Source: an uncultured Aeromonadaceae bacterium
Lineage (GTDB): Bacteria > Pseudomonadota > Gammaproteobacteria > Enterobacterales > Aeromonadaceae
Direction: 5' to 3'
NCBI GenBank assembly: GCA_945957385.1
Contig: CAMFKP010000006.1
Location: forward strand, 1 to 64,000
Length of the DNA stretch: 64,000 nucleotides
Each line of letters begins with the position of its first letter. Positions within the stretch are counted from its first letter, which is position 1. Positions 10,243-20,039 of the stretch are shown piece after piece. The notes below the pieces were generated by a model. It was not told the DNA's origin, did not search any database, and saw nothing but the letters and a program-made list of their open reading frames with translations. Both the position numbers and the translations under genes were made by a program.

Positions 10243-10659
10243 TCAGACCAGAGGTAAACAGGGGGGCGGGGAGGGTATCCCGGGGATGAAATCGGCGTAA
10301 CCGAGAGCAGGCAACGGCAAGACCCGTTCCGGCTCACGTGGTGCCAACACCAGCAACGGAGTGGTATCGGGCGCTTCGGCTACCATGGGAACACAGGCAT
10401 GGCAATGCTGGCCAGCCAGCTCCATGCCCAACCACATCGACAGGCCATTACAGTGATCGGGCGTCGAAGCGGTGGGCTGGGCATCATGACAGTCGACCGG
10501 CATGGCCGCGAGATCATGGTGCAATGAAGGGGTGCGGCTGACAGCGGAAAGGCGGGTATCAGTCATGACAGGCTGTTGCACAGACAGCACTGCCGTGGCG
10601 GGTTGCCAAAGCAATCCGCCTACCAATACCAAGGCCAATAACAGTGTCCAGCGTGACAT
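10243..10659 (-). CDS. Small secreted His/Cys-containing protein, DUF2946-like
   Basis: Signal-like N-terminus; VDCHDAQ...DHCNG...GQHCHACVP; upstream of cusFBA on the same strand. Confidence 0.6.
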   Translation of the reverse strand: MSRWTLLLALVLVGGLLWQPATAVLSVQQPVMTDTRLSAVSRTPSLHHDLAAMPVDCHDAQPTASTPDHCNGLSMWLGMELAGQHCHACVPMVAEAPDTTPLLVLAPREPERVLPLPALGYADFIPGIPSPPPCLPLV

Positions 10660-10698
10660 ATGATGTTAAGTCCAACCCGATCCGGAGGAGCCGCAAAG

Positions 10699-10716
10699 TA
10701 TCGTCACACGACGATA
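10699..10716. promoter_or_regulatory. Inverted repeat upstream of the DUF2946-cusFBA locus, candidate operator
   Basis: TATCGTC-ACAC-GACGATA, perfect 7-bp arms. Confidence 0.4.
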
Positions 10717-10779
10717 GGCCGATAGTAGAGCAATGCCCCTATAGCGGCAAGGCACAATCTGGCGTTTCCGAGTAACTGG

Positions 10780-11625
10780 CTAGCCGCTAGCCAGAGAACG
10801 AAGCCAGGCAATCTCGTCAGCCCATATTTCCGGCTCGACCGTCTCCAGAATCAACGGGATACGATCGAAGCGTGAATCCGCCATGATGTAGTGAAACACT
10901 GCCTCGCCGAGATTGCCCTGCTGCAGGCTGTGATGACGGTCGACCCGACTACCGAAACCGCTCTTGGCCCCATTGAGATGCATGCCTTTCAGATATTGGA
11001 ACCCCACCAGGCGTTCAAACTCGGCAAACACCTGTTCACACCCCTCTCGGGTGCGCAGATCGTAACCCGCCGCAAACGCATGGCAGGTGTCCAGACAGAC
11101 ACCAATGCGCGACTTATCCTCGACGCCGTCGATAATGGCGGCCAACTGCTCGAACGACCACCCCAGGTTGGTACCCTGCCCGGCGGTATTTTCGATCACC
11201 GCCGTCACGCCTTGGGTCTGTTCCAGCGCCCAATTAATCGACTCACTGACCAATTTCAGGCTCACCGCTTCCGGGATCTTGCCCAGATGACTGCCGGGGT
11301 GAAAATTCAGATAGCAGAGCCCGAGCAGCTCACAACGCCGCAACTCATCGAGAAACGCCTCGCGCGACTTGGCTAATCCCTCCGGTTCCGGATGCCCCAG
11401 ATTGATCAGGTAGCTGTCATGGGGCAAAATCTGCTCCGCTTGAAACCCAAACCGCACACAAGCGTCATGAAAGGCGCGTATGGTTTGGCTGGTCAGCGGC
11501 GGGGCCTGCCATTGACGCTGGTTTTTAGTAAACAGCGCCAATGCATTGGCGCCCAGCGCGGCAGCCCGCTCCAGGGCAAGTTCGACGCCACCAGCGGCAC
11601 TGACATGGGCTCCGATGAATTTCAT
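10780..11625 (-). CDS. nfo: Endonuclease IV
   Basis: [40 protein letters not shown]-terminal [21 protein letters not shown]. Confidence 0.95.
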   Translation of the reverse strand: MKFIGAHVSAAGGVELALERAAALGANALALFTKNQRQWQAPPLTSQTIRAFHDACVRFGFQAEQILPHDSYLINLGHPEPEGLAKSREAFLDELRRCELLGLCYLNFHPGSHLGKIPEAVSLKLVSESINWALEQTQGVTAVIENTAGQGTNLGWSFEQLAAIIDGVEDKSRIGVCLDTCHAFAAGYDLRTREGCEQVFAEFERLVGFQYLKGMHLNGAKSGFGSRVDRHHSLQQGNLGEAVFHYIMADSRFDRIPLILETVEPEIWADEIAWLRSLASG

Positions 11626-11826
11626 GACGACTCCGACATTTTTACGATGCCAACCATTATGCAAGCGGACGGCCATGCCGCCAACCATGTAAATGGCATG
11701 GTCATTGCTTGAAAAGTCAGGAACAGAAAAGGGTGACGCAGTGTCGGTTTTTCGCACAACTGGCTTGTTATGGCGGCACGGATGTAGCACGCTGCGAGCC
11801 CATTTTGACGTTGTCAGGACGTACAC

Positions 11827-12027
11827 ATGACCACAATCAAGAGTGACATGGTTCGCGCCCGGATCGAGCCAGAACTAAAAGAACGGGCAGAAGCCGTTCT
11901 GGAACGTCTGGGTATGAGTACGGCAGATGCGATTCGCATCTTTCTGACCCAGGTTGCGTTACGTCAGGCATTTCCGGTGGAGTTAACACTGCCAGAAAAT
12001 GCCCGGCTACCGGAAACAAAGCAGTAA
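11827..12027 (+). CDS. RelB/DinJ-family antitoxin, no adjacent toxin
   Basis: 66 aa; [45 protein letters not shown]. Confidence 0.85.
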   Translation: MTTIKSDMVRARIEPELKERAEAVLERLGMSTADAIRIFLTQVALRQAFPVELTLPENARLPETKQ

Positions 12028-12148
12028 GGACGATATGGTCGTGACCGTGCTCACAGTCTCTTTTGACCTCAGCACACACAATCAATCAACAGGAATTTGA
12101 GTTTTCAAGGCTGCCAGCAGAAACAGCCTGTCGCACGGAGTACACAAG

Positions 12149-12733
12149 ATGGCCAACCGCATTTTGATCATCAATAACGAAAATGCCCAAGAACTGCCGA
12201 TGAATGTGATGGATCGCTTCCAGCAGGTTATGCTGGTGGTCAGCAAAGGGCAGAACAACCTGCCGGTTGAAGTCGTCAGCCAATTGCTGATGGCACAAGC
12301 CCAGCTGAAGGTCCAGATCGAGCTACTGGCGCTGAAAAACACCAACAAACCCACTTTTGACCTGCACTTTGCGATGCACCTCGGCCGCCTGGTCGAACGC
12401 AATCCGGATGGCCAATTCACCATACTGTCCCCGGATAACAGTTTGGATCCGTTGATCATCTCCTGTAAGGAACAGGGTATCCGCATCAATCGTGTCGAGG
12501 CGCTGCAACGCCTGAGTGCTGTTCAGGGCAACCAGGAGCTGTCGATGGAACCGGCCGATCTGAGCGCTGAACCAGAAGCCAGTCTGAATCGTGAACCCCA
12601 AACCAAAGCTGCCGCTGCAGCCGCTACTGCGACGCTGGAACCAACTGCCGAGCCAGAAAGCGCCAGCAGCCGTAATCACCGCCTGATCTCCAGCCTGATC
12701 GGCGGCAACCAGTCACTGGGCGCGCGCGGCTAA
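12149..12733 (+). CDS. Hypothetical protein with Ala/Glu-rich C-terminal region
   Basis: 194-aa ORF followed by a terminator; no recognised family. Confidence 0.7.
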   Translation: MANRILIINNENAQELPMNVMDRFQQVMLVVSKGQNNLPVEVVSQLLMAQAQLKVQIELLALKNTNKPTFDLHFAMHLGRLVERNPDGQFTILSPDNSLDPLIISCKEQGIRINRVEALQRLSAVQGNQELSMEPADLSAEPEASLNREPQTKAAAAAATATLEPTAEPESASSRNHRLISSLIGGNQSLGARG

Positions 12734-12755
12734 TTCCGCTCACCAGTAGACCACC

Positions 12756-12779
12756 AAAAAGGCCCTGACGGGCCTTTTT
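12756..12779. terminator. Bidirectional intrinsic terminator
   Basis: AAAAAGGCCC-tgac-GGGCCTTTTT between convergent genes. Confidence 0.9.
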
Positions 12780-13219
12780 CATTCTCTGTCTATGGCCGAC
12801 CCGCGACAACGGCCACAGACCCCTTTCAGTTCCAGAAACTGTGGCGCCAGCTGAAAATCCAGCTCCTCGGCCTGTTGCTGCAACGCAGTCAACAACGCGG
12901 CCGGCATCGCCACCTCTTGCACCTGGCCACACTGGACACAGATCAACAATTGACTGAAATGACTGCAATCACTGTGCGGACAGACCACGTATTTCTGAAT
13001 TGATTGCAGGTAGTGGGCCAGCCCCTGCTCTACCAGATAATCCAGCGCACGGTAGGCCGTCGGCGGCTGCCAGCTGACGCCATCCTGACGCAACAACTCC
13101 AGCAACTCATAGGCACTGAGTGGGCGCTCGCTACGCTGCAGTTGTTGTAACACGCGGCGACGATTGGGTGTCAGGTTAGCCGAGAGCGTCTCCCGGCAGC
13201 AGTCGTGGCGGCTGGCCAT
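12779..13219 (-). CDS. zur: Zinc uptake regulator, Fur family
   Basis: Fur-type HTH (TAYRALDYLVEQGLAHYLQSIQKYVVC); Cys pairs (CVQCG, CGRC); divergent from znu genes. Confidence 0.88.
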   Translation of the reverse strand: MASRHDCCRETLSANLTPNRRRVLQQLQRSERPLSAYELLELLRQDGVSWQPPTAYRALDYLVEQGLAHYLQSIQKYVVCPHSDCSHFSQLLICVQCGQVQEVAMPAALLTALQQQAEELDFQLAPQFLELKGVCGRCRGSAIDRE

Positions 13220-13297
13220 ACTTGTCCTCGATATCGGTACGGGTTTCCGGCGCCAGCATACCCTATTTCTTTTGTGGCAGGGATTGCATGTACCGGA

Positions 13298-13312
13298 TGT
13301 TATGTTATAACA
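13298..13312. promoter_or_regulatory. Putative Zur box
   Basis: TGTTAT-gtt-ATAACA between zur and the znu operon; resembles the gammaproteobacterial Zur core. Confidence 0.65.
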
Positions 13313-13344
13313 GCCGCCTGAAATGGATGAGAAGAATTCTTGAT

Positions 13345-13443
13345 ATGCACTCATTACTGTTGACCGGCATCGGCCTGCGCCTGGCCTCCGTCGCGCTCCC
13401 CATCGCCCTGATCTGGGGCGTTCTCTATTGGGCGATGGGATAA
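13345..13443 (+). CDS. Putative 32-aa single-TM microprotein, start of znu operon
   Basis: MHSLLLTGIGLRLASVALPIALIWGVLYWAMG; stop codon 2 nt before the znuC ATG. Confidence 0.5.
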   Translation: MHSLLLTGIGLRLASVALPIALIWGVLYWAMG

Positions 13444-13445
13444 AC

Positions 13446-14186
13446 ATGCTGCATTTTCACAACCTGACGCTCGGCTACGCGCGACACCCGGTGGTGCATC
13501 ACCTGCATGGTCAGGTGGCCAAAGGCAGTTTGCTGGCAGTGATTGGGCCCAATGGTGGTGGCAAGTCGACGCTGCTGAAGGGGATCCTCGGTCAACTCCC
13601 CCCGCTGGAAGGACGCATCGAGCTGGCAATTCCGCGTAACCAGATCGGTTATCTGCCGCAGCAAAGCCGCATCGACCGCCAATTCCCGGTCACGGTGCGA
13701 GAAGTGGTGGCCATGGGGTTATGGCGCCACTGTGGTCTGTTTGGTCGCCTGGCCCACGCCCAACGACGCAAGATTGATGGCGCCCTGGAGCGCGTGGGAT
13801 TGGCCGGCATGGCCGATGCCAGCCTCGATGCCCTATCCGGTGGCCAGCTGCAACGCGCGCTGTTCGCCCGCCTGAGCCTGCAGGATGCTCCGCTGATGTT
13901 GCTCGATGAGCCCTTCAGTGCGATCGATACCCAGACCAGCGAAGATCTGCTGGCCTTGTTGCGCGAATGGCAAGCGGAGGGCAAGACGTTGATTGCCGTT
14001 CTGCACGACATGCATCAGGTCAGTCGCCATTTTCCCCAGGCCATGTTGCTGGCCCGCGAAGTGATTGCGTGGGGCGCCACCGATGCTGTGGTCACCGAGA
14101 CCAACCTGAACCGGGCGCGCGGCCTGCCGACCGCTCCGAATCCGGACGCCCGCGAATGTCACCGCCCCACACCGGAGCACCCATGA
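13446..14186 (+). CDS. znuC: Zinc ABC transporter ATP-binding protein
   Basis: Walker A GPNGGGKST, signature LSGGQLQRALFARL, Walker B LMLLDEPFSAID. Confidence 0.93.
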   Translation: MLHFHNLTLGYARHPVVHHLHGQVAKGSLLAVIGPNGGGKSTLLKGILGQLPPLEGRIELAIPRNQIGYLPQQSRIDRQFPVTVREVVAMGLWRHCGLFGRLAHAQRRKIDGALERVGLAGMADASLDALSGGQLQRALFARLSLQDAPLMLLDEPFSAIDTQTSEDLLALLREWQAEGKTLIAVLHDMHQVSRHFPQAMLLAREVIAWGATDAVVTETNLNRARGLPTAPNPDARECHRPTPEHP

Positions 14187-15055
14187 TGATCCACGATCTG
14201 TTACTGGCGCCATTCAGTGATTTCCAGTTTATGCAGCGCGCGCTGGCAGGTTGCCTTGCGCTCTGTCTCTCGGCACCGGCGATCGGCGTCTTCCTAATGC
14301 TCCGTCGCATGAGTTTGACCGGTGATGCCATGTCCCACGCGATCCTGCCCGGTGCCGCCATCGGTTATCTGGTGGCCGGGCTATCGGTGGAGGCGATGAC
14401 GCTGGGCGGCCTGGTTGCCGGCGGTCTGGTGGTTCTGCTCTCCGGCGCCGTAGCGCGCAGCACCAAGAGTGGCGAAGACAGCTCGCTCGCCGCCTTCTAT
14501 CTGATTTCCGTGGCCCTCGGTGTGCTGCTGATTTCACTGCGCGGCAGCAGCGTTGACCTGTTACACGTGCTATTTGGCTCCGCCTTGGCGCTCAACGACA
14601 GCGCCCTGTGGCTATTAGGCAGCATCAGCTCGCTGACATTGATAGCGCTGGCGGTTCTGCTGCGGCCACTGGTGCTCGAATGCCTGGATCCTGACTATCT
14701 GGCCACCGTCAGCCGCGCCGGAAGCTGGGTCCACATGGCGTTCCTGCTGCTGGCCGTGCTGAACCTGATCGCCGGGTTCCATGCCCTTGGCACCCTGATG
14801 TCAGTCGGCATCATGATCCTGCCTGGCGCCGCACTGCGGTACTGGACTCGCCGCCTCGGCCCCATGCTGGTGGGGTCCTGTCTGGCGGCATTCGTCTCGG
14901 CGCTGAGCGGTTTGTTGTTCTCTTACCATCTGGGATGGCCCACCAGCCCGACCATTATTCTGACGTTGGGTGTCATCTACTTACTGTCGCTACTGGCCGG
15001 CCCGCAAGGCGGCCTGATGTGGCGTTATATCCGCCTGCGTCATCTCGAAGCCTGA
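14183..15055 (+). CDS. znuB: Zinc ABC transporter permease
   Basis: ABC-3 family; LRRMSLTGDAMSHAILPGAAIGYL; 4-bp overlap with znuC. Confidence 0.93.
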   Translation: MMIHDLLLAPFSDFQFMQRALAGCLALCLSAPAIGVFLMLRRMSLTGDAMSHAILPGAAIGYLVAGLSVEAMTLGGLVAGGLVVLLSGAVARSTKSGEDSSLAAFYLISVALGVLLISLRGSSVDLLHVLFGSALALNDSALWLLGSISSLTLIALAVLLRPLVLECLDPDYLATVSRAGSWVHMAFLLLAVLNLIAGFHALGTLMSVGIMILPGAALRYWTRRLGPMLVGSCLAAFVSALSGLLFSYHLGWPTSPTIILTLGVIYLLSLLAGPQGGLMWRYIRLRHLEA

Positions 15056-15079
15056 CCTCGCATTCAACAAGGAGCCGCT

Positions 15080-16024
15080 ATGTCACTGATCCGATCCTCA
15101 CTGCTGGCGCTAGGCCTGCTCATCAGCCCGCTGGCATTGGCCAAGGTGGCCGTCACCGCGACATTCAGCATTCTCGGCGATCTGGTGCAACAAGTCGGTG
15201 GCGACCAGGTGACCGTCACGACGCTGGTGGGACCGAATGGCGATGCTCACGTCTATCAGCCAACACCGCAGGATATCCGCACGCTGGCCCAGTCCAAACT
15301 GCTGGTGAGCAACGGCCTGGGGTTCGAAGGCTGGCTGGAGCGGCTGGACTCCGCCTCCGGGTTCCAGGGCGTCAAGGTGGTGGCCAGCCAGGGCGTGCAT
15401 CCCCACCAGATGCAGGATGAGGATAAGCACGCGGCCCATGACTCGCATCAACAGGCCGCACATGGTCATGACGACGACCATCACCAGCATGGTGGAATTG
15501 ACCCCCACGCCTGGAACAACCCGGCCAATGTGCTGATTTATGTCGACAACATCGCCCGCGGCCTCAGCCAGGTCGATCCTGAGCACGCCCGCCTGTATGC
15601 CGACAACGCCGCTCGCTACAAGGCGCAACTGCAGCAACTGGATGCCGAGTATCGCGCCCGCTTTGCCAAGCTGCCGGCGGACCGTCGCCGCGCCATCACT
15701 TCCCATGATGCCTTCGGTTATCTGGCACAGGCTTATCAGTTGACGCTGATCGGCGCTCAGGGTATTAGCACCGATGCCGAACCATCGGCCGCGGCCATCG
15801 CCGCACTGATTCGTCAGATCCGCAACGAAAAGATCCCGGCGCTGTTTATCGAGAACATCAGCAATCCCACGCTGATCCAGCAGATCGAGCGCGAAACCGA
15901 CGCCAAGGTTGGCGGCGAGCTCTACTCCGATGCCCTCTCTCCGGCAGGGGGCGACGCTGCCAGCTACCGGGCGATGCTGGAACATAACCTGAACACCCTG
16001 TTGGCCGCGCTGGAGAAACAGTGA
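15080..16024 (+). CDS. znuA: Zinc ABC transporter substrate-binding protein
   Basis: Signal peptide; VTVTTLVGPNGDAHVYQPTPQD; His-rich loop HGHDDDHHQHGGIDPHAWNNP. Confidence 0.93.
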   Translation: MSLIRSSLLALGLLISPLALAKVAVTATFSILGDLVQQVGGDQVTVTTLVGPNGDAHVYQPTPQDIRTLAQSKLLVSNGLGFEGWLERLDSASGFQGVKVVASQGVHPHQMQDEDKHAAHDSHQQAAHGHDDDHHQHGGIDPHAWNNPANVLIYVDNIARGLSQVDPEHARLYADNAARYKAQLQQLDAEYRARFAKLPADRRRAITSHDAFGYLAQAYQLTLIGAQGISTDAEPSAAAIAALIRQIRNEKIPALFIENISNPTLIQQIERETDAKVGGELYSDALSPAGGDAASYRAMLEHNLNTLLAALEKQ

Positions 16025-16027
16025 GCA

Positions 16028-16681
16028 ATGAAGCGCCTTGCCTGTGTTGGCCTGCTGGCCGGGCTTAGCCTCAGTGGCGTTGCGCTGCCGGTGGCGGCGC
16101 ACCCCCATAGCTGGATCGACATGGTCAGCCGGCTGCAGATCGACGATCAGCAGCGACTGACCGCATTGCGTCTGAGCTGGCTGTTTGACGAGTTTTACAG
16201 CGCGACCGTGTTCGATGAGGCCAAAGAAAAAGGGCACAGCGAACAACAGGAGCTAAAGTTGTTCCTGCAAGACACCCTGACCAACCTCGCCACCGAGAAC
16301 TACCTCAACCGCATGACGCTGGATGGCAAAAAAGTCCATTTCAGCCCGGCCAAAGAGGGCAGGGTCAGCGTCACCGACGGGCAGATCCGCATCGACTACA
16401 CGTTGCCACTGCCACAACCGCTACCGCTCGCCGGCCACACCCTGCAGTTTGCCATCTATGACTCCACCTACTATGTCGAGATGCTGCATCACACCGAGCG
16501 CGCCATCGAGCTGACAGGCCCGGGGGCTAGCCATTGCCAGCGACGTCTGCAATCACCGAACCCCAGTGCTGAACAGATGAGTTTTGCCATGTCACTGGAC
16601 AAAACCCAACAGGCGGATGACGGGCTGGGAACCGCGTTCGCCGAACACGTTTTCGTCACCTGTCAGCGGAGTGAAAAATAA
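16028..16681 (+). CDS. DUF1007-family periplasmic protein
   Basis: AHPHSWIDMVSRLQID...LSWLFDEFYSA is characteristic of DUF1007. Confidence 0.85.
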   Translation: MKRLACVGLLAGLSLSGVALPVAAHPHSWIDMVSRLQIDDQQRLTALRLSWLFDEFYSATVFDEAKEKGHSEQQELKLFLQDTLTNLATENYLNRMTLDGKKVHFSPAKEGRVSVTDGQIRIDYTLPLPQPLPLAGHTLQFAIYDSTYYVEMLHHTERAIELTGPGASHCQRRLQSPNPSAEQMSFAMSLDKTQQADDGLGTAFAEHVFVTCQRSEK

Positions 16682-16682
16682 G

Positions 16683-17687
16683 ATGCGCAGCTTGCGACTG
16701 ATCTGTTTAGGCACGGCGCTGCTGTTGATGCTGCTCGCCGCCGGGCTCTGGCTATACGGCAACTGGCCCGAGCTGACCTGGCGCCTGTTGCGCTGGCAGA
16801 TGCAATTTCACCGCGAGTTAGGGCAGCTGCTGCGCGCCGCCAGTCGCGATCCGCAGGGAACCGCACTGAGCCTGATCGGCGCCAGCCTCGCTTACGGTAT
16901 CTTTCATGCCGCCGGTCCTGGCCATGGCAAGGTGGTGTTAGCAACCTACCTGGCAACCCAGCCTGCCAGACTGATGCAGGCCGTCAGGCTCTCGGTCAGC
17001 GCCGCGCTGTTGCAGGCCCTGGTGGCCATCCTGCTGATCGGTGGCGCCGGCTGGCTATTCGGGCTCACCGGCCGTCAGGCCCAGGGAGCCGCGGTCTGGC
17101 TGGAGCGCGGCAGTTTTCTGCTAGTGGCGTTACTGGGTATCTGGCTGGCGTTTCGCGCCGGGCGCGGCCTGTATCGACAACTGCGCCGCCCGCTGCCACG
17201 CCGTCTCGGCCCCGTCCGCCAGATGGCACGCCCCGCTGACCACGCTGCCCCGCGCATTGGGGTCGCCATGCCCTCATTCGGTGCCAGCGAGACCTGCGGT
17301 TGTGGTCATGCCCATGTACCGGACAGCCAGCGTCTAAACGCCAGCCACCATTGGCGGGAGCGACTCGGCCTGCTGTTGTCGATGGGATTGCGCCCCTGCA
17401 GTGGCGCCCTGTTGGTGCTGGTGCTGGCCCGGGTAGTGAATCAGTTCTGGCTGGGAGTGCTGGCCACGCTGGGCATGGCCGCCGGCACGGCAGTGACAGT
17501 CACGCTGCTGGCGGTGCTGAGCCAACGGGCGCGCCATCTGTCGCAGCGGCTACTGGCTCGGCGGCATCCGGCGGCCGACTCGCTGCAGCTCGCCAGCCAG
17601 GGGGTGGCTCTGTTGGGCGGCCTGTTGCTGTGTGGCCTCGGCATCAGTCTGATGCTGGCACCCACCTCGCTGTTGCTACCACGCTGA
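16683..17687 (+). CDS. NicO/RcnA-family nickel/cobalt transporter-like membrane protein
   Basis: HAAGPGHGKVVLATYL motif; second conserved GLRPCSGALLVLV; abuts DUF1007 gene. Confidence 0.85.
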   Translation: MRSLRLICLGTALLLMLLAAGLWLYGNWPELTWRLLRWQMQFHRELGQLLRAASRDPQGTALSLIGASLAYGIFHAAGPGHGKVVLATYLATQPARLMQAVRLSVSAALLQALVAILLIGGAGWLFGLTGRQAQGAAVWLERGSFLLVALLGIWLAFRAGRGLYRQLRRPLPRRLGPVRQMARPADHAAPRIGVAMPSFGASETCGCGHAHVPDSQRLNASHHWRERLGLLLSMGLRPCSGALLVLVLARVVNQFWLGVLATLGMAAGTAVTVTLLAVLSQRARHLSQRLLARRHPAADSLQLASQGVALLGGLLLCGLGISLMLAPTSLLLPR

Positions 17688-17701
17688 CCCAGCGCCGGCC
17701 C

Positions 17702-17947
17702 TCAGTCGTAGCGACGCTGCTGACGGCTGAACAGGATCGGGCAGTCGAGATGATCGGTCAGCGCTGATTCGGCGAGCCGCTCATCGGCGAAGCCGACGCG
17801 CGCCCCCTTGGCATCGGTCAGGGCGACGCGCTGACCCTGCTGATCCGCCAGATCAACCACCCACTCCAGACTCAAGGGATCGAACTCGACGTGGGCGGCT
17901 TGCCATCCCCCTTCCCGGCTCAGCGCCGTGATTTCATCCAGTGTCAT
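17702..17947 (-). CDS. Hypothetical protein (81 aa)
   Basis: ORF between terminator-free intergenic regions; no family recognised. Confidence 0.5.
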   Translation of the reverse strand: MTLDEITALSREGGWQAAHVEFDPLSLEWVVDLADQQGQRVALTDAKGARVGFADERLAESALTDHLDCPILFSRQQRRYD

Positions 17948-18045
17948 AATGCCCCCTGTGATACAGATTCATGTCCTGATTTTCAACATACCCAAGACCG
18001 GGAAAAATGCAAACTTAATGCTATAAATATGCATTTTTAATCACA

Positions 18046-18063
18046 CCTGTCAGCGATGACAGG
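18046..18063 (+). repeat. Intergenic palindromic repeat, copy 2
   Basis: CCTGTCA-GCGA-TGACAGG. Confidence 0.7.
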
Positions 18064-18242
18064 GGCAGTTAAATAATCAGTTAATCGCTCATCATCTATC
18101 AAAAGATAATAAATAGCGCCGCTACCCCATTATTTTCTGACTCGATATTCCGAAGAATAAAACCAGTTTTTATTCATCATGTTACTTATTTATTCCACAA
18201 CGAAAAATGAGGAATAAATAACCACATCCATACCGAGAAAAT

Positions 18243-18270
18243 AAAAAAAAAGCCCGACCAGAGGTCGGGC
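18243..18270 (-). terminator. Intrinsic terminator of fru operon
   Basis: Minus strand GCCCGACC-tct-GGTCGGGCTTTTTTTTT. Confidence 0.92.
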
Positions 18271-18295
18271 AATAAAGGACATCGACTCAAATTGA

Positions 18296-20029
18296 TTAGG
18301 CTTTGCTACCTGCTGCCACCAGTGCCTTGTCAGCCGGCTTCAGCGCGGCATACAGCAGACCCGTCACGGCAGTACCGACGGCAATCGCCAGCAGGTACAG
18401 GAACACATGGTTGATGGCGTTCGGGATCAGCATGACGAACAGGCCGCCGTGGGGTGCCATCAGGGTACAACCCAGCCACATCGAGAGCGCACCGGTCACG
18501 GCGCCACCCAGCATGGTGGACGGAATCACCCGCATCGGATCACGGGCGGCGAACGGAATGGCCCCTTCAGAGATGAAGCACAGACCCAGCACAAAGGAGG
18601 CCTTGCCCGCTTCACGTTCGGCTTCAGTGAACTTGTTGCGCGCCACAAATGTTGCCAGCCCCATGCCCAGGGCCGGAACCATGCCCGCCGCCATCACGGC
18701 CGCCATCGGGGCATAGGTCTGGGACGCCAGCAGACCGACACCAAAGGTATAGGCCGCCTTGTTGACCGGGCCGCCGAGGTCAAAGCACATCATGGCGCCG
18801 ATCAGGATGCCAAGCAGGATGGCATTTGCAGATCCCATATCCTTCAAGAACTCGGTGAGACCGTTCATCACGGCCGCAACCGGACCACCGACGACATAGA
18901 TCATGATCAGACCGGTCACCAACGAAGCCGCCAGCGGGATGATCAGAATCGGCTTCAACGCCTCCATGGTCTGTGGCAGCTTAACGTTCTGCGCCACCCA
19001 CTTGGCGCTATAACCGGCGAGGAAACCGGCGACGATACCGCCGAGGAAACCCGCCCCCAGCGAGCTGGCCAGCATACCGCCGATCAGACCGGGCGCCAGA
19101 CCGGGACGGTCGGCAATCGAGAACGAAATGTAACCGGCGAGGATCGGCACCATCAACGCAAACGCCGACGCACCGCCGATCTTCATCAAGGCTGCCGCCA
19201 GGGTTCCTTCCTGTTTGAACGCCTCGATACCGAAGATGAACGACAGGGCAATACACAAACCACCGGCGACGACCAGCGGCAGCATATGCGATACCCCGGT
19301 CATCAGGTGCTTGTAGACGCCGGGCAGCTCTGCCTTGCCACTGGCTGACGGTGCAGAGCCGGCGGCCGCCGCACTCCACGGCTTGGCTTCGGCAAACGCC
19401 TTGTCCATCTCTTGCGCCGTCTTCTTCAGCGCGGCGCCGGTGCTGGTCTTGTACAACGGCTTGCCGGCAAATCGCGCCAGATCGACCTCGATGTCGGCGG
19501 CAATGATGACCAGATCGGCCGCGGCAATCTCTTCGGCAGTCAGCGCATTCTTGGCGCCGACGGAACCACGGGTTTCAACCTTGACCCAGTGGCCGCGCTT
19601 TTTGGCCTCATCTTCAATGGCTTCGGCCGCCATGAAGGTGTGCGCCACGCCGGTCGGACAGGCGGTGATGGCCACGATGCGCTTCTGGGCCGTCGTGGCC
19701 TGGGCCGCCTTGGCGACATGCTGGTAGGGCGCCGCTTCGACGCGCGCCCGCTGCAACAAACCGGTGGCATCGGGCAGCACGGCAGCGATCGAAGCCTGAT
19801 ACAGGGCTTTGCCGTTGAAGCGCGCCAGGTCGACACCGTCACCGACGACGACCACCATCTCGGCCAACGCTATCTCTTCTGCCGTCAGGGGTTGTACTGG
19901 ACTGACCTTGCTGTGGCACTCGATACGGGCCTGCCAGCCCAGATCTTTGGCCGCCTTTTCCAACAGACCAGCAGCGATGACGCTGTTGGCAATGCCGCTT
20001 GGGCATGTGGTAACAATCGCAACTCTCAT
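18296..20029 (-). CDS. fruA: PTS fructose transporter subunit IIB'BC
   Basis: Two IIB domains (TTCPSGIANS, TACPTGVAHTFMAAEAIE) and IIC domain. Confidence 0.95.
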   Translation of the reverse strand: MRVAIVTTCPSGIANSVIAAGLLEKAAKDLGWQARIECHSKVSPVQPLTAEEIALAEMVVVVGDGVDLARFNGKALYQASIAAVLPDATGLLQRARVEAAPYQHVAKAAQATTAQKRIVAITACPTGVAHTFMAAEAIEDEAKKRGHWVKVETRGSVGAKNALTAEEIAAADLVIIAADIEVDLARFAGKPLYKTSTGAALKKTAQEMDKAFAEAKPWSAAAAGSAPSASGKAELPGVYKHLMTGVSHMLPLVVAGGLCIALSFIFGIEAFKQEGTLAAALMKIGGASAFALMVPILAGYISFSIADRPGLAPGLIGGMLASSLGAGFLGGIVAGFLAGYSAKWVAQNVKLPQTMEALKPILIIPLAASLVTGLIMIYVVGGPVAAVMNGLTEFLKDMGSANAILLGILIGAMMCFDLGGPVNKAAYTFGVGLLASQTYAPMAAVMAAGMVPALGMGLATFVARNKFTEAEREAGKASFVLGLCFISEGAIPFAARDPMRVIPSTMLGGAVTGALSMWLGCTLMAPHGGLFVMLIPNAINHVFLYLLAIAVGTAVTGLLYAALKPADKALVAAGSKA

Positions 20030-20039
20030 CTGCGTTCCC

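Noticed and set aside
12028-12148. Possible toxin partner for the RelB/DinJ antitoxin
   Set aside because: Gap of about 120 bp has no ORF on either strand resembling RelE/YafQ.
15110-16246. 378-aa minus-strand ORF
   Set aside because: Antisense to znuA and DUF1007, both strongly supported.
18296-20029. Duplicated IIB domain in FruA as a novelty
   Set aside because: IIB'BC arrangement is standard for enterobacterial-type FruA.
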